From assembly GCA_947492475.1 (NCBI GenBank), contig CANLNM010000009.1, positions 37,020 through 101,019 of the forward strand: a stretch of DNA of 64,000 nt, written 5' to 3'. Below, piece after piece: positions 26,208 through 35,501 of the stretch. The position numbers and the translations under genes were made by a program. The notes under the pieces were generated by a model. That model saw only the letters and a list, made by a program, of their open reading frames with translations. It was not told where the DNA came from and did not search any database. Positions within the stretch are counted from its first letter, which is position 1. Each line of letters opens with the position of its first letter. The stretch is from an uncultured Paracoccaceae bacterium. Its GTDB lineage: Bacteria > Pseudomonadota > Alphaproteobacteria > Rhodobacterales > Rhodobacteraceae.

Positions 26208-26425
26208 CCCCGCTGGCCTATGTGATATCGCTGCCTGTGCGGGCCTATCGGCTGTTGTTTTCACCGTGGGTCGGGCATGGCTGCCGCTATCACCCAACCT
26301 GTTCGGCCTATGCCATGGAAGCGTTGCGCAAACATGGTGGGATCAAAGGCAGCTATCTGGCCGCCCGGCGCATCGGCCGCTGCCACCCGTGGGGCGGGTC
26401 GGGCGTTGATAACGTCCCCGATTAA
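26204..26425 (+). CDS. yidD: Membrane protein insertion efficiency factor YidD
   Basis: 73 residues with the family core [26 protein letters not shown] and CHPWGGSG. Small membrane-associated protein that helps insertion of inner-membrane proteins together with YidC. The ATG overlaps the rnpA stop as ATGA, which decides the start; longer frames upstream are spurious. Confidence 0.96.
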   Translation: MTPLAYVISLPVRAYRLLFSPWVGHGCRYHPTCSAYAMEALRKHGGIKGSYLAARRIGRCHPWGGSGVDNVPD

Positions 26426-26439
26426 CACCGGTAGCTAAA

Positions 26440-26763
26440 TTAGCTGTTCTGCCGTTCGATATAGCTGCGCAATTCTTCGGCTTCGTGACGGGCATCCCGC
26501 AGACCATCCATCGCCGCACGCAGTTCGGCTTCGGTTTGGGACAGTTGATTGGTCATTTCTGCCTCACGCTGCTGCAAATAGGTGATCGCCTGATCACGTG
26601 TTTCCTCAGCTTCGTGCAGGGCTTGGGCCATCCGGTCCAATTCTCCGATCTCAGCTTTGGTCACGCGGGTCAGCCGATTTACCAGCCAGCTGGCAAACCA
26701 TCCCAGACAGAACGCCACAAACAGGATGATCGCCGTGGCAATGATCAACTCAGTTCTGTTCAT
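26440..26763 (-). CDS. Membrane-anchored coiled-coil protein, 107 aa
   Basis: One N-terminal membrane helix (IIATAIILFVAFCLGWFASWLV), then a charged coiled coil (EIGELDRMAQALHEAEETRDQ and following) to the end. The ATG at 26763 lies inside the last codons of the OmpA-family gene, so the two are coupled. No family name; similar small proteins accompany OmpA-family genes in Rhodobacterales, as far as I recall. Confidence 0.75.
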   Translation of the reverse strand: MNRTELIIATAIILFVAFCLGWFASWLVNRLTRVTKAEIGELDRMAQALHEAEETRDQAITYLQQREAEMTNQLSQTEAELRAAMDGLRDARHEAEELRSYIERQNS

Positions 26764-28681
26764 CGTTGGTCCCTTCTTCGGCCTCTTGGGCATTGTCTGT
26801 CGTTGGGGTGTCCGCGGCATCCGCCAGCGGCGCTTCGATCGCTTCTAGTCCGGTGACGACTTCTTCGACCGGTTCGGGCACGATCAGGCTGAATTCGATC
26901 CGGCGATTGGCCTCGCGGCCTTCTTCTGTGTCGTTGTCCGCAATGGGGTCGGCTTCGCCAAACCCTTCGGCGACAAAGGCATTTGTCGGCACGCGGCGCA
27001 CCCGAAGCGCGGTCAGAACCGCCTCGGCCCGCTGTTTGGACAATTGCTGGTTCATTTCTTCGCGGCCTTGACTGTCGGTATATCCGGCAATGCGAATGCG
27101 CAGATCAGAACAGGCACGCAGAATTTCGGCAATGTCATCGACCACATCCGTCGCCCCTGCGTCAATGGTTGCAGATCCCGGCTCAAAGGTGATTTTGCGG
27201 TCCGCCGACACTTGGGTGATTTTTTCGATGCATTCCTCTGGGGATGGCAGCGCCGCAATTGGGTCCAGACGTTCAACATAGGTCACATCGACGCTGAAAT
27301 TGGCCGCTTCGCCCAATTTGCTGATTAACAGGCGCGAAATGTCTTCGTTGGCGTCGGCATTGCCGGTATTGCCGCGCACCGATAGGTTTGTCGGTTCTAC
27401 GATCACGGCGCCATCAGCCAAATTCGACAAAGCTTCGATGCCAGCCAAAACGCGGATCGTCCAACTGGCGGGCAAATCTTCGGCCATGCGGGTGCCCATC
27501 ACCACTTGTGCCCCCGAAAAACTGGCTTTGGCGTAGTTTTCGGCGGTGATGTTCAACAATTCACCACTTACCTTGCCGCGCAATTGCACCAGCCCCTCTG
27601 GGCTGAGTGTGATGGTGAATTGTGGGGGGCCTTCTTCGGTTGCGTCGGGGGTCACCGGCAGGGTCGCATCCACGGCAAACACGTCCGGGACGGCGTTTTC
27701 CAATTCGCCAACCACACGGTCAAACACGGCCTGAGGCACGCCTTCTTGGGCGACCAACGTGATGTCGGCATCCGAAATCGTGACCATGCCACCGCCCATT
27801 TCGCCCAAAGACGCGACCGACATCGCCACGGCGTCGCCCCATGCGCGTGATGGCACGCCCAGCGCTAAGGTACAGCTTACCTGTCCTTCCAGACCGGCGG
27901 CGGTTGCGGCGGCAATAATCTGATCGCGCGCTTGGGCGGTATCCGCGGCACAGGCATCAAACCGGGCCCCGCGATCATCCAGAATAAACCGGGTGGTAAA
28001 TGGCGAAATGACCGGGCGCGGCGCAGAAATTTCCAGATCCATCGTAATGCGATCCGGGGCATTGCGGCTGAGCATGCTTTCCAATTGGCGCCGTTGATCG
28101 GCGCTGTCGGAAATCGCCGTGATTGCAACATGGCCGGGATCAACTGAAATTTTGGATCGCGGCAAATCTTCGAGTGCGCTGAGCGCAAACCCCATCGCGC
28201 TGCCCCAGCCCGTGGGCACCGGATAATCCGCCATTTCCAACAGATCAGTCACGGGCAAACCAGCGGCGATTGCCTGAATGCGGGCGTTTAGCGCATCGCG
28301 ATCTGTATCTGCGGGGATCAACCCGATCAGCGACACGCCACCGTCATTGCGCAGAATTTCCATGGCAAAGGCCGGCGGTTCAATTCCGGCTGTGTCCTGC
28401 ACGTCCATATTGTCGATCACGCGGCTTGCATCGACCACTTTGCCTGCAATGGTGATGACCCGAAACCGCACCGCTTCGGATGGGGCGTCGCCTTCTAGGA
28501 TGACTTGCAACCCATCTGCCAGCACACTGACCCAGCCCTGACCTTCATCTGCCAGCGCTTCGCGCACCCCAACAACCGAACGTTCCTCAACGCTACCAAC
28601 AGCGATCCGACCCGCAATGCCAGAGGCAAACGCAGCAATCACGAACGCTGAAAAGGGGATCAGAACAGAAGACAGGCGCAT
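26750..28681 (-). CDS. OmpA-family protein with large periplasmic region
   Basis: 643 residues. An N-terminal membrane/signal segment (residues 5-25) is followed by a long periplasmic region with repeated BON-like units (for example LPRSKISVDPGHVAITAISDSADQ). The C-terminal OmpA domain (about residues 480-610) has ITFEPGSATIDAGA, the peptidoglycan-binding RIAGYTDSQGREEMNQQLSKQRA and NRRIEFSL. It probably ties the envelope to peptidoglycan. The acidic C-terminal tail follows the OmpA domain. The next gene downstream overlaps its end. Confidence 0.9.
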   Translation of the reverse strand: MRLSSVLIPFSAFVIAAFASGIAGRIAVGSVEERSVVGVREALADEGQGWVSVLADGLQVILEGDAPSEAVRFRVITIAGKVVDASRVIDNMDVQDTAGIEPPAFAMEILRNDGGVSLIGLIPADTDRDALNARIQAIAAGLPVTDLLEMADYPVPTGWGSAMGFALSALEDLPRSKISVDPGHVAITAISDSADQRRQLESMLSRNAPDRITMDLEISAPRPVISPFTTRFILDDRGARFDACAADTAQARDQIIAAATAAGLEGQVSCTLALGVPSRAWGDAVAMSVASLGEMGGGMVTISDADITLVAQEGVPQAVFDRVVGELENAVPDVFAVDATLPVTPDATEEGPPQFTITLSPEGLVQLRGKVSGELLNITAENYAKASFSGAQVVMGTRMAEDLPASWTIRVLAGIEALSNLADGAVIVEPTNLSVRGNTGNADANEDISRLLISKLGEAANFSVDVTYVERLDPIAALPSPEECIEKITQVSADRKITFEPGSATIDAGATDVVDDIAEILRACSDLRIRIAGYTDSQGREEMNQQLSKQRAEAVLTALRVRRVPTNAFVAEGFGEADPIADNDTEEGREANRRIEFSLIVPEPVEEVVTGLEAIEAPLADAADTPTTDNAQEAEEGTNDEQN

Positions 28682-28740
28682 GGCGTCTCGCGTTTAATGA
28701 ATGTTTCCCTCTCTCTAGGGCCTTGTGGCGCAGGGTTCAA

Positions 28741-29706
28741 TCATAGGAACCATGCAACGGCGAAAAACAGCACAAGAATAAGCCCTGTGTCGCGGTTGGA
28801 TCTAAACAATTGAACCAGCCGATCCCCGTCATCGGCTTTGAACCGCGACAATTGCCACATCATGTGCATCCCCATCGCCCAAGCACCGCCAACGGCGACA
28901 ACCAGTGACAGCATGGATCGTTCCGATGTGGCGCTGATGGCGGATAACCCGATGAAAACAACGGCAACCATCAAAAATCGGCGCAACCATTGCGGGGATT
29001 TATCACCAAACAAACGCGCCGTGGATTTGACCCCGATCAGGGCATCATCTTCGGTGTCTTGGTGGGCATAGATCGTGTCATAAAACAGCGTCCATGCAAT
29101 CCCACCCAAATAAAGCGCAATCGCGGGGGCATCCAACCGTCCTGTATGGGCGGTCCAACCAATCAGTGCGCCCCAATTGAACGCCACACCCAAAAACACC
29201 TGCGGCCACCACGTGAACCGTTTGGCAAAGGGGTAAATCGCCACCGGGATGATCGACACAAATCCCAGAATGATCGCCGCGCTGTTAAAGCTTAGCAAAA
29301 TCGCCAACGACACCAGACATTGCACCGCCAGCCAAACCAGCGCGCGTTTGACGCTGACCTGCCCGGACGGAATGGGGCGCGACCGGGTGCGGGCCACTTG
29401 GGCGTCGATGTGGCGATCCGTGATGTCGTTCCACGTGCAGCCCGCACCGCGCATCAAAAACGCGCCGATAGCACAGCCAACCACGATCCAAAGATCAAAT
29501 AAACCAAAGGTTTGCGTATAAAGCGCCGCCAGACCAAGGCTCATCCAGCAGGGCAATAACAACAGCCAGGTCCCGATCGGCCGATCCGCGCGCGACAGTC
29601 GCAAATAGGGGCGCGACCATGCCGGGGCATGGTGATCCACCCAATTCCCTGAAACTGCGTCAGAAACTTGGCCCTTGGGGCTTGGAATCTCGCTCTTGCC
29701 GGTCAT
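28741..29706 (-). CDS. ubiA: 4-hydroxybenzoate polyprenyltransferase
   Basis: 321 residues. Integral membrane prenyltransferase that attaches the polyprenyl chain to 4-hydroxybenzoate in ubiquinone synthesis. The two aspartate-rich motifs are visible: GCTWNDITDRHIDAQVART (NDxxDxxxD) and DTIYAHQDTEDD (YxxxDxxxD). RPIGTWLLLLPCW at the N-terminus is family-typical. Its start codon lies only 10 bases from that of rsmE on the other strand. Confidence 0.96.
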   Translation of the reverse strand: MTGKSEIPSPKGQVSDAVSGNWVDHHAPAWSRPYLRLSRADRPIGTWLLLLPCWMSLGLAALYTQTFGLFDLWIVVGCAIGAFLMRGAGCTWNDITDRHIDAQVARTRSRPIPSGQVSVKRALVWLAVQCLVSLAILLSFNSAAIILGFVSIIPVAIYPFAKRFTWWPQVFLGVAFNWGALIGWTAHTGRLDAPAIALYLGGIAWTLFYDTIYAHQDTEDDALIGVKSTARLFGDKSPQWLRRFLMVAVVFIGLSAISATSERSMLSLVVAVGGAWAMGMHMMWQLSRFKADDGDRLVQLFRSNRDTGLILVLFFAVAWFL

Positions 29707-29716
29707 ATGTTCGCCT

Positions 29717-30445
29717 ATGGCTTCTGTTGTACGACTTTTTGTAGATCACCCGCTGGGGGAAGAGCAAACCGTTCCTTTGGATCGGGATCAGGCACATTAC
29801 CTGTTTGGGGTGATGCGCATGGCCCGTGGCGAAGAATTGTTGCTGTTTAACGGCATTGACGGGGAATGGCGCGTCACAGTGACCGAGGCAGGCAAACGCG
29901 GTGGTGTTCTGACCTGTCTGGAACAAACCCGCCCCTTGCAGCGCCCCCCTGATTTGTGGCTGTTTTTTGCACCGATCAAAAAGGCACGCACGGATTTTAT
30001 CGTGGAAAAGGCCGCTGAAATGGGCGCGGCGCGGATTTGTCCGATCTCGACCGATTTTACCAATTCCGATCGTATCCGGCAGGATCGCCTGCAGGCCCAC
30101 GCGGTTGAGGCCGCCGAACAATGCGGTGGCACCTATGTGCCCGAAGTCATGCCATTGCAGAAACTGTCACAGGTTTTGGACAAATGGCCTGATGAGCGGC
30201 AATTGATGTTTTGTGACGAAGCGTTGGTCGGCCATGCCAGCACGCCGCCCTCGGCAAGATTACGCGCGCAGCCATGGGCCATTTTGATCGGTCCGGAAGG
30301 CGGGTTTTCCGAAGCTGAACGTGTGCGTCTGCGCACTCAGGATTATGCGCATCGCATCAGCCTTGGACCGCGCATTTTACGTGCAGATACGGCGGCTGTT
30401 GCGGCCATGACCCTCTGGCAGCAGCAATTCGGGGATTGGGGATGA
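29717..30445 (+). CDS. rsmE: 16S rRNA (uracil-1498-N3)-methyltransferase
   Basis: 242 residues. SPOUT-fold enzyme that methylates U1498 of 16S rRNA. Motifs: QAHYLFGVMRM, KKARTDFIVEKAAEMG, VEAAEQCGGTYVPEV and the knot region LIGPEGGFSEAE..LGPRILRADTA. I chose the ATG at 29717; an upstream in-frame start would overlap ubiA. The stop overlaps the next gene as ATGA. Confidence 0.97.
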   Translation: MASVVRLFVDHPLGEEQTVPLDRDQAHYLFGVMRMARGEELLLFNGIDGEWRVTVTEAGKRGGVLTCLEQTRPLQRPPDLWLFFAPIKKARTDFIVEKAAEMGAARICPISTDFTNSDRIRQDRLQAHAVEAAEQCGGTYVPEVMPLQKLSQVLDKWPDERQLMFCDEALVGHASTPPSARLRAQPWAILIGPEGGFSEAERVRLRTQDYAHRISLGPRILRADTAAVAAMTLWQQQFGDWG

Positions 30446-31293
30446 CCCAATTCAGGCCCGCGCGTCTGAGCGATCAGCCCGCCCTAGAGGCGTTTTTGGT
30501 CGGCCATATCGAAACGTCGGTGTTTTTGCTGTTAAATTTGCGTAATCACGGTCCGCTTGGCGGCACCCATCCGCGCGCCATGCGGTATTTCATCCGCGAG
30601 GTCGGGGCGGACATCACCGGGTGTTTCGGGATTTCCACCACCGGGATGATCATGCCGCAATTGCCCGGTCCCACGGATTGGCAGGCAGTTGCATCCCTGC
30701 TGATCGGGCAGCATATCGAAGGGGTGATCGGGCAGGCGGACCAATGCGCGGCCTTGTTGGCTGCAACCCATTTAACCCACGCCCCGACCAACCTGACTAG
30801 CCGCGAAAAGCTATATGCGCTGGACTTGTGTGACCTGATTGTGCCGGACCACCCCGGTCACATTGTCCCGCTGGACATCACCATGCGCGACGTGGCGGTC
30901 CCATGGCGCGCCGCCTATCAGACAGAGGCATTAGGCACCCCCCAAGATCAGGCCTATCCCCGTGCAATGGACGAAATCGACGCCTATATCATCGCCGGGT
31001 CCCACCAGATGTTGATCCAAAACGGCGCCTGTGTTGCGATGACCGGATTTAACGCGCAATTGCCTGAATTGGTGCAAATCGGGGGCGTCTTTACCCCGCC
31101 CGAACAACGCAGTCAGGGTCATGCCCGCCGCGCCGTGGCCCTGCATTTGCAACAGGCCGCCGCCCAAGGCGTGCCGCGTTCCGTGCTATTTGCCGCCAAC
31201 ACGGCAGCTGAAAAGGCGTATGAATCCATCGGGTTCAAACATATCGGCCATTTCAGCATCACATTGTTCACCAATCCAGAGGTCCTGACATGA
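30442..31293 (+). CDS. GNAT-family N-acetyltransferase
   Basis: 283 residues. The C-terminal half contains a GNAT core: VQIGGVFTPPEQRSQGHARRAVALHL (acetyl-CoA pyrophosphate loop QxxGxA type) and SVLFAANTAAEKAYESIGF. The N-terminal half is a divergent GNAT-like domain. The substrate is unknown. Coupled to rsmE by an ATGA overlap and to the next gene by a 4-base overlap. Confidence 0.85.
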   Translation: MTQFRPARLSDQPALEAFLVGHIETSVFLLLNLRNHGPLGGTHPRAMRYFIREVGADITGCFGISTTGMIMPQLPGPTDWQAVASLLIGQHIEGVIGQADQCAALLAATHLTHAPTNLTSREKLYALDLCDLIVPDHPGHIVPLDITMRDVAVPWRAAYQTEALGTPQDQAYPRAMDEIDAYIIAGSHQMLIQNGACVAMTGFNAQLPELVQIGGVFTPPEQRSQGHARRAVALHLQQAAAQGVPRSVLFAANTAAEKAYESIGFKHIGHFSITLFTNPEVLT

Positions 31294-31817
31294 GCCTGAT
31301 CCGCCCAGAAGCCCGCGCTACCCTGTGGAATTGGCGCGAAGTGATCCTCACCGTTGCGATTGGCCTGATGGGGCTGCGATGGGGGCTGTGGTCGTTTGGG
31401 ATCCTACAGGGGCTTGGCTGGCTCTTGGTGCTGATCGCCTGCGCAATGGGTTATGCGGGAATACAACGTTTGCGGTTCCGCCAAGGTGGCGGAGGTGCAG
31501 GTGTCGTGACAATTGATGAACGACGGTTGGTCTATTTTGGGCCGCATTCTGGCGGTGCGCAGGATTTGGACACATTGGCGAGGCTCGACCTGATGCCGCG
31601 CAGCCAACTTGCTGCGCAATGGGTTTTAACAGCCGAAAACGGTGAAATCCTGTCGATTCCCGTCGATGCAGAAGGCGCAGATGCCTTATTTGACCTGTTT
31701 GTCGCGCTGCCCAATATCCGCACAGAACCGATGCTGGCCGCGTTAAAAGAAAACCCAGACCAAACCGTCAATATCTGGATGTCCGGGCAATCCGAAACCG
31801 TCCGGCGGCTGCACTAA
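31290..31817 (+). CDS. Conserved two-helix membrane protein
   Basis: 175 residues. Two adjacent membrane helices at about 17-57, then a soluble domain beginning VVTIDERRLVYFGPHSGG that resembles a PH-like or regulatory beta domain. Function unknown. It overlaps the acetyltransferase stop by four bases, so the two are in one operon with rsmE. Confidence 0.75.
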   Translation: MSLIRPEARATLWNWREVILTVAIGLMGLRWGLWSFGILQGLGWLLVLIACAMGYAGIQRLRFRQGGGGAGVVTIDERRLVYFGPHSGGAQDLDTLARLDLMPRSQLAAQWVLTAENGEILSIPVDAEGADALFDLFVALPNIRTEPMLAALKENPDQTVNIWMSGQSETVRRLH

Positions 31818-31985
31818 TCCACTGTTTTCAAACGATAACGGAATTCAATCACGAAAACGCTACCAACCAGAGGCCATATTCGCAAAGCGTCACGCATTGA
31901 CACGGGCGTTTTCTGGCTTCACGTGTTGGCGTCTAGGAACCCAAATGCGCGCACCCGTCGGGTCGCAAATCAAAGGAAACGTCTC

Positions 31986-33356
31986 ATGTCCATTCCACAA
32001 TCCGGTGGCGGCCCCATTGAGCGGCACGAACAATTGGCTGAATATCTGGCCGATGGATGTAAACCCAAACAAGACTGGCGCATTGGCACCGAGCACGAAA
32101 AATTTGGCTATTGCAAAGACACGCTGAAACCTCTGCCTTACGAAGGCGCGCGGTCCATTCAGGCCGTTCTAGAAGGGTTGCGGGATCGCCACGGCTGGTC
32201 GCCCGTTCTGGAAGCCGACAAATTGATCGGTCTGGAAAAAGACGGCGCAAATGTCAGTCTGGAACCGGGCGGCGCGTTGGAATTGTCGGGTGCTCCGTTG
32301 GAAACGATCCACGAAACCTGTGACGAAGTGAACGTGCATCTGCGCGAAGTCAAAGATATCGCTGATGAAATTGGCGTTGGTTTCATCGGGCTGGGCGCGG
32401 CCCCGATCTGGACCCATGATCAGATGCCATTGATGCCCAAGGGCCGCTACACCCTGATGAACGATTACATGGGCAAAGTTGGCACGATGGGCCGGTCCAT
32501 GATGCGCCGCACCTGCACGGTTCAGGTCAACATCGATTTCGGATCCGAGGCAGACATGGTGCAAAAACTGCGCGTCGCCTTGGCGCTGCAACCTGTTGCC
32601 ACAGCCCTGTTTGCCAATTCGCCGTTCTTTGAGGGCAAGCCAAACGGTCATAAATCATGGCGGTCCCGCATCTGGCGGGATCTGGATGATGCCCGCACCG
32701 GCATGTTGCCCTTTGTTTTCGAAGAAGGCTTTGGATTTGAGCGGTACGTTCAATATGCGCTCGATGTGCCGATGTATTTTGTCTATCGCGATGGCAAATA
32801 TATTGATGCGTTGGGTCAAAGTTTCCGTGACTTTTTGCAGGGCAAACTGCCCGCATTGCCCGGTGAAACGCCAACGCTGTCGGATTGGGCCGATCATCTG
32901 ACGACCGCCTTTCCTGAGGCGCGGATCAAGAAATATATGGAAATGCGTGGCGCAGATGGTGGCCCATGGCGTCGTCTTTGTGCGCTGCCTGCGTTCTGGG
33001 TTGGCCTGACCTATGATCAATCGTCGCTAGATGCGGCCTGGGATTTGGTCAAAGGTTGGGATGCAGAAACCCGCGAAGCCCTGCGCGTGGCCGCGTCTGT
33101 CGATGCGTTGCAGGCCGAGGTTGGCAAAATCAAAATGCACGATTTGGCCCGCGAAGTGGTCGCCATTTCTGAAGCTGGGCTAAAATCCCGTGCCCGCCCC
33201 GGCGCGGGTGGCTTGATCCCGGATGAAACCCATTTCCTGAACGCATTAAAGGAAAGCTTGGATTCAGGCAAAACCCCAGCGGACGAATTGATGGACCGCT
33301 ACAACGGGGACTGGAACGGCGACCTGAGCCGCATTTACGGCGATTACAGCTATTAA
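31986..33356 (+). CDS. gshA: Glutamate-cysteine ligase (plant/alphaproteobacterial type)
   Basis: 456 residues. First step of glutathione synthesis: ATP-dependent joining of glutamate and cysteine. Diagnostic segments are WRIGTEHEKFGY, ISLEPGGALELSG-like VSLEPGGALELSGAPLETIH, FIGLGAAPIW and MMRRTCTVQVNIDF. The ATG at 31986 fits the family N-terminus; the longer frame lacks support. This class is typical of alphaproteobacteria and plants. Confidence 0.96.
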   Translation: MSIPQSGGGPIERHEQLAEYLADGCKPKQDWRIGTEHEKFGYCKDTLKPLPYEGARSIQAVLEGLRDRHGWSPVLEADKLIGLEKDGANVSLEPGGALELSGAPLETIHETCDEVNVHLREVKDIADEIGVGFIGLGAAPIWTHDQMPLMPKGRYTLMNDYMGKVGTMGRSMMRRTCTVQVNIDFGSEADMVQKLRVALALQPVATALFANSPFFEGKPNGHKSWRSRIWRDLDDARTGMLPFVFEEGFGFERYVQYALDVPMYFVYRDGKYIDALGQSFRDFLQGKLPALPGETPTLSDWADHLTTAFPEARIKKYMEMRGADGGPWRRLCALPAFWVGLTYDQSSLDAAWDLVKGWDAETREALRVAASVDALQAEVGKIKMHDLAREVVAISEAGLKSRARPGAGGLIPDETHFLNALKESLDSGKTPADELMDRYNGDWNGDLSRIYGDYSY

Positions 33357-33435
33357 ACTGCGATTGTAGGACACTCAATTCCCAGCGCTGCGCCTGTCCA
33401 AACCGGATCAAGGCGCAGCGACCGGGCATTTTGGT

Positions 33436-33612
33436 CTAGACCAAACCTTGGATACACAGCGCCGATGCCTGCATTGCGGGACTAGATGCCTTCAACGCTA
33501 AGTCCAGCGTGTCGGTCACATCTTCAGCCCGCATGACCAATTGGGAGTCGACAATAGTTTTGAGGCCACGCTGAAATCCCCGATGTAATCGACGGCTGAA
33601 TCGGTCAGGCAC
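33436..33612 (-). CDS. Possible small ORF or gene remnant, 58 aa
   Basis: In the 400-base gap after gshA, one minus-strand frame from a GTG reads coherently for 58 codons (including GFQRGLKTIVDSQLVMRAE and DTLDLALKAS). Composition and heptad spacing look protein-like, but I recognise no family and see no ribosome site. It could equally be a fragment of an older gene. Confidence 0.3.
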   Translation of the reverse strand: MPDRFSRRLHRGFQRGLKTIVDSQLVMRAEDVTDTLDLALKASSPAMQASALCIQGLV

Positions 33613-33767
33613 AATTGATATGTGATTTAGAAAGCGCGCACCGCAGCAGAACGAGACAGTGTAGTTGCTTGATGCAAAAGCTCCAAAGACCTTCTAACCT
33701 GTTCTGGCCTTATGCCAGCATCAGTCCTAATGTGAAGCCCCTCACCATGACGCTAGCGACTGGACCT

Positions 33768-34343
33768 ATGGCTAAACGGAAAACCGGAGACAAGTTAGGC
33801 GATATCCGTGCTGCAACCATTGCTGAGGTCGTTGTCTCTGGCTCATCTGCGGCGTCTGTGAACGCTATCGCAAAACGCGCTGGTCTCGCTGTGGGAACAA
33901 TATACAGATATTATGACAGCAAAGATCAGCTTTTGCGAGCGACCTATATGGCGATCAAAGGTGAAATTCACCAGTCCATGATTGACGCTGCGGAAAATGT
34001 GACGGACCCGAAAGCGAAAGTTCAGTCGATGTGGTTCGCCAACCTGCATTTTGCGCACAAGGAGCCAAAGTCGTTCCTGTTCGCGGAACTGATTGTAAAC
34101 GATACGATCTTAACCTTGGAAGATCGTGAGAAGATTGCGCAAATGGCGCATGACATTCGCACCGTCATTGAAACAGCCATCAGCGATGGGGTGATACGTG
34201 ACTTAACATTAGATTCGATTATGACAGTTTTGTCTGCGCCAGTAATGCAGCTTGGTAGGGCCACTGCACTTAGCGGAGAAGCGCCAGATCCTGCCCGCTC
34301 CGCTGAGATTTTCTCTTTGTGCTGGCGGGCCATCGAAGCTTGA
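33768..34343 (+). CDS. TetR-family transcriptional regulator
   Basis: 191 residues from the ATG at 33768 (33747 is an alternative). The N-terminal HTH is GDIRAATIAEVVVSGSSAASVNAIAKRAGLAVGTIYRYYDSKDQLL in layout, the classical TetR domain. The C-terminal ligand domain is divergent. A palindrome lies directly after its stop codon and before the next gene, which it probably controls. Confidence 0.9.
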   Translation: MAKRKTGDKLGDIRAATIAEVVVSGSSAASVNAIAKRAGLAVGTIYRYYDSKDQLLRATYMAIKGEIHQSMIDAAENVTDPKAKVQSMWFANLHFAHKEPKSFLFAELIVNDTILTLEDREKIAQMAHDIRTVIETAISDGVIRDLTLDSIMTVLSAPVMQLGRATALSGEAPDPARSAEIFSLCWRAIEA

Positions 34344-34348
34344 TCTAT

Positions 34349-34370
34349 AAAATGAGCAATGGTTCATTTT
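34349..34370. promoter_or_regulatory. Putative TetR operator
   Basis: Inverted repeat AAAATGA-8 bases-TCATTTT. The core TGAGCAATGGTTCA is itself close to symmetric. It lies 6 bases after the regulator stop and 20 before the GTG of the periplasmic protein gene. Role inferred from position and symmetry. Confidence 0.5.
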
Positions 34371-34390
34371 AAACAAGTCAGGGATACACC

Positions 34391-35314
34391 GTGCGTAAGT
34401 CAACAGTCCTTCTATCCGTATTTCTCTTTGCCGGTTCCGTCACACAAGGATTTGCACAGATGACACAAGACGAAATTCGCCACGGCTTTCAGGAACACGC
34501 AGCACTCGCACAATATCATCGTTGGTATCAGTTCTACGAGCGACCACAGGGTGGCATTGCAAATGCGATTGATATTCTGAGTGAAGACGTCGTGGTGACG
34601 TCAGGGCTTGGCACGGCTAACGGGCATGATGATTATGCAGCGCGCGTGACTCAGCTACCCGATACTTGGCAAAACGCCCATCATGTCCAATCGACCGAGA
34701 TTGCGCATGGCGAAAATGGTGCGATGACGCTGACTGCGCAAATCGTGTACCAAAACCAAGGGATGCTACCCGATGAGGCGGTGCGACAAGCTGAACTGAG
34801 CTACACAGTCGAATTTGTCCAAGGCGCAACTGTGCTGCCGCTTCTGTCAAACGTGCTGATCGAGCAGAATAGTGAATCCACAGGTGAGACGTTTAAAGAC
34901 GCCTATGCCGAAAACCGGATGCTTAGTCTTGTCCATTACTGGTTGGCTCTGATTGAGGACCCGTCCAGAAACCCCGAACCCGTGCGTGAAATTCTTGCTG
35001 ACGAATTTTCTCTAAACTTCTCAAGTGGTGCGATCACCGACTTTGATGGGTTCAAGGAATGGCTTGCAGGACCAGGTTCTCAGGTCGTTGCTAGTACACA
35101 TGTCATAAGTAATTTTACCGCTACAGAAACAGCAGCCCACACCTATGCGGTGAGTGTTGATTTTGACTGGGCGGGCATCGTGCCGGATGGGTCCGAACTG
35201 GTTGCCAAGACCCGTCATAGCTGGACCGTTGAAAACGATCCGACTGAACGCTTTGCACGCATCAAGACAGTCGACGTTGAAGTTTTGGAACCGTTTCGCC
35301 CGCGCAGCAACTGA
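34391..35314 (+). CDS. Exported protein with two NTF2-like (SnoaL-like) domains
   Basis: 307 residues starting at GTG. A signal peptide is clear (RKSTVLLSVFLFAGSVTQGFA, cut about residue 23). The mature part seems to be two similar halves of about 140 residues (YHRWYQFYE.. and LVHYWLALIE..), each with NTF2-like spacing of a helix pair followed by beta strands. The substrate is unknown. Located after a TetR gene and its likely operator, suggesting induction by a small molecule. Confidence 0.65.
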   Translation: MRKSTVLLSVFLFAGSVTQGFAQMTQDEIRHGFQEHAALAQYHRWYQFYERPQGGIANAIDILSEDVVVTSGLGTANGHDDYAARVTQLPDTWQNAHHVQSTEIAHGENGAMTLTAQIVYQNQGMLPDEAVRQAELSYTVEFVQGATVLPLLSNVLIEQNSESTGETFKDAYAENRMLSLVHYWLALIEDPSRNPEPVREILADEFSLNFSSGAITDFDGFKEWLAGPGSQVVASTHVISNFTATETAAHTYAVSVDFDWAGIVPDGSELVAKTRHSWTVENDPTERFARIKTVDVEVLEPFRPRSN

Positions 35315-35472
35315 ACCTCTTAAGCCCAGGCAGACATTCAGACGAATATGATCAACGGCAACTTCGTCCGCGTTCCTGACCTCGGCCTAGGTATTGTTTT
35401 CGCGCTCGCGGCGATTGATCGGTTCGGTGAGGCTGCGCTGTGGCGTGTATTGACGCGATGAATGTCCGGAAA

Positions 35473-35495
35473 GGGCCGTCCATATCGAACGGCCC
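35473..35495 (-). terminator. Hairpin after the tyrosine recombinase
   Basis: Perfect 7-bp stem GGGCCGT/ACGGCCC. On the minus strand it follows the recombinase stop at 35502 by a few bases and is followed by TTTCC, so a weak terminator is plausible. Confidence 0.45.
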
Positions 35496-35501
35496 AAACG
35501 C

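Noticed and set aside
30931..31167. Antisense ORFs inside the acetyltransferase and other core genes
   Set aside because: They are shadows of well-supported genes in GC-rich codons and have no independent support.
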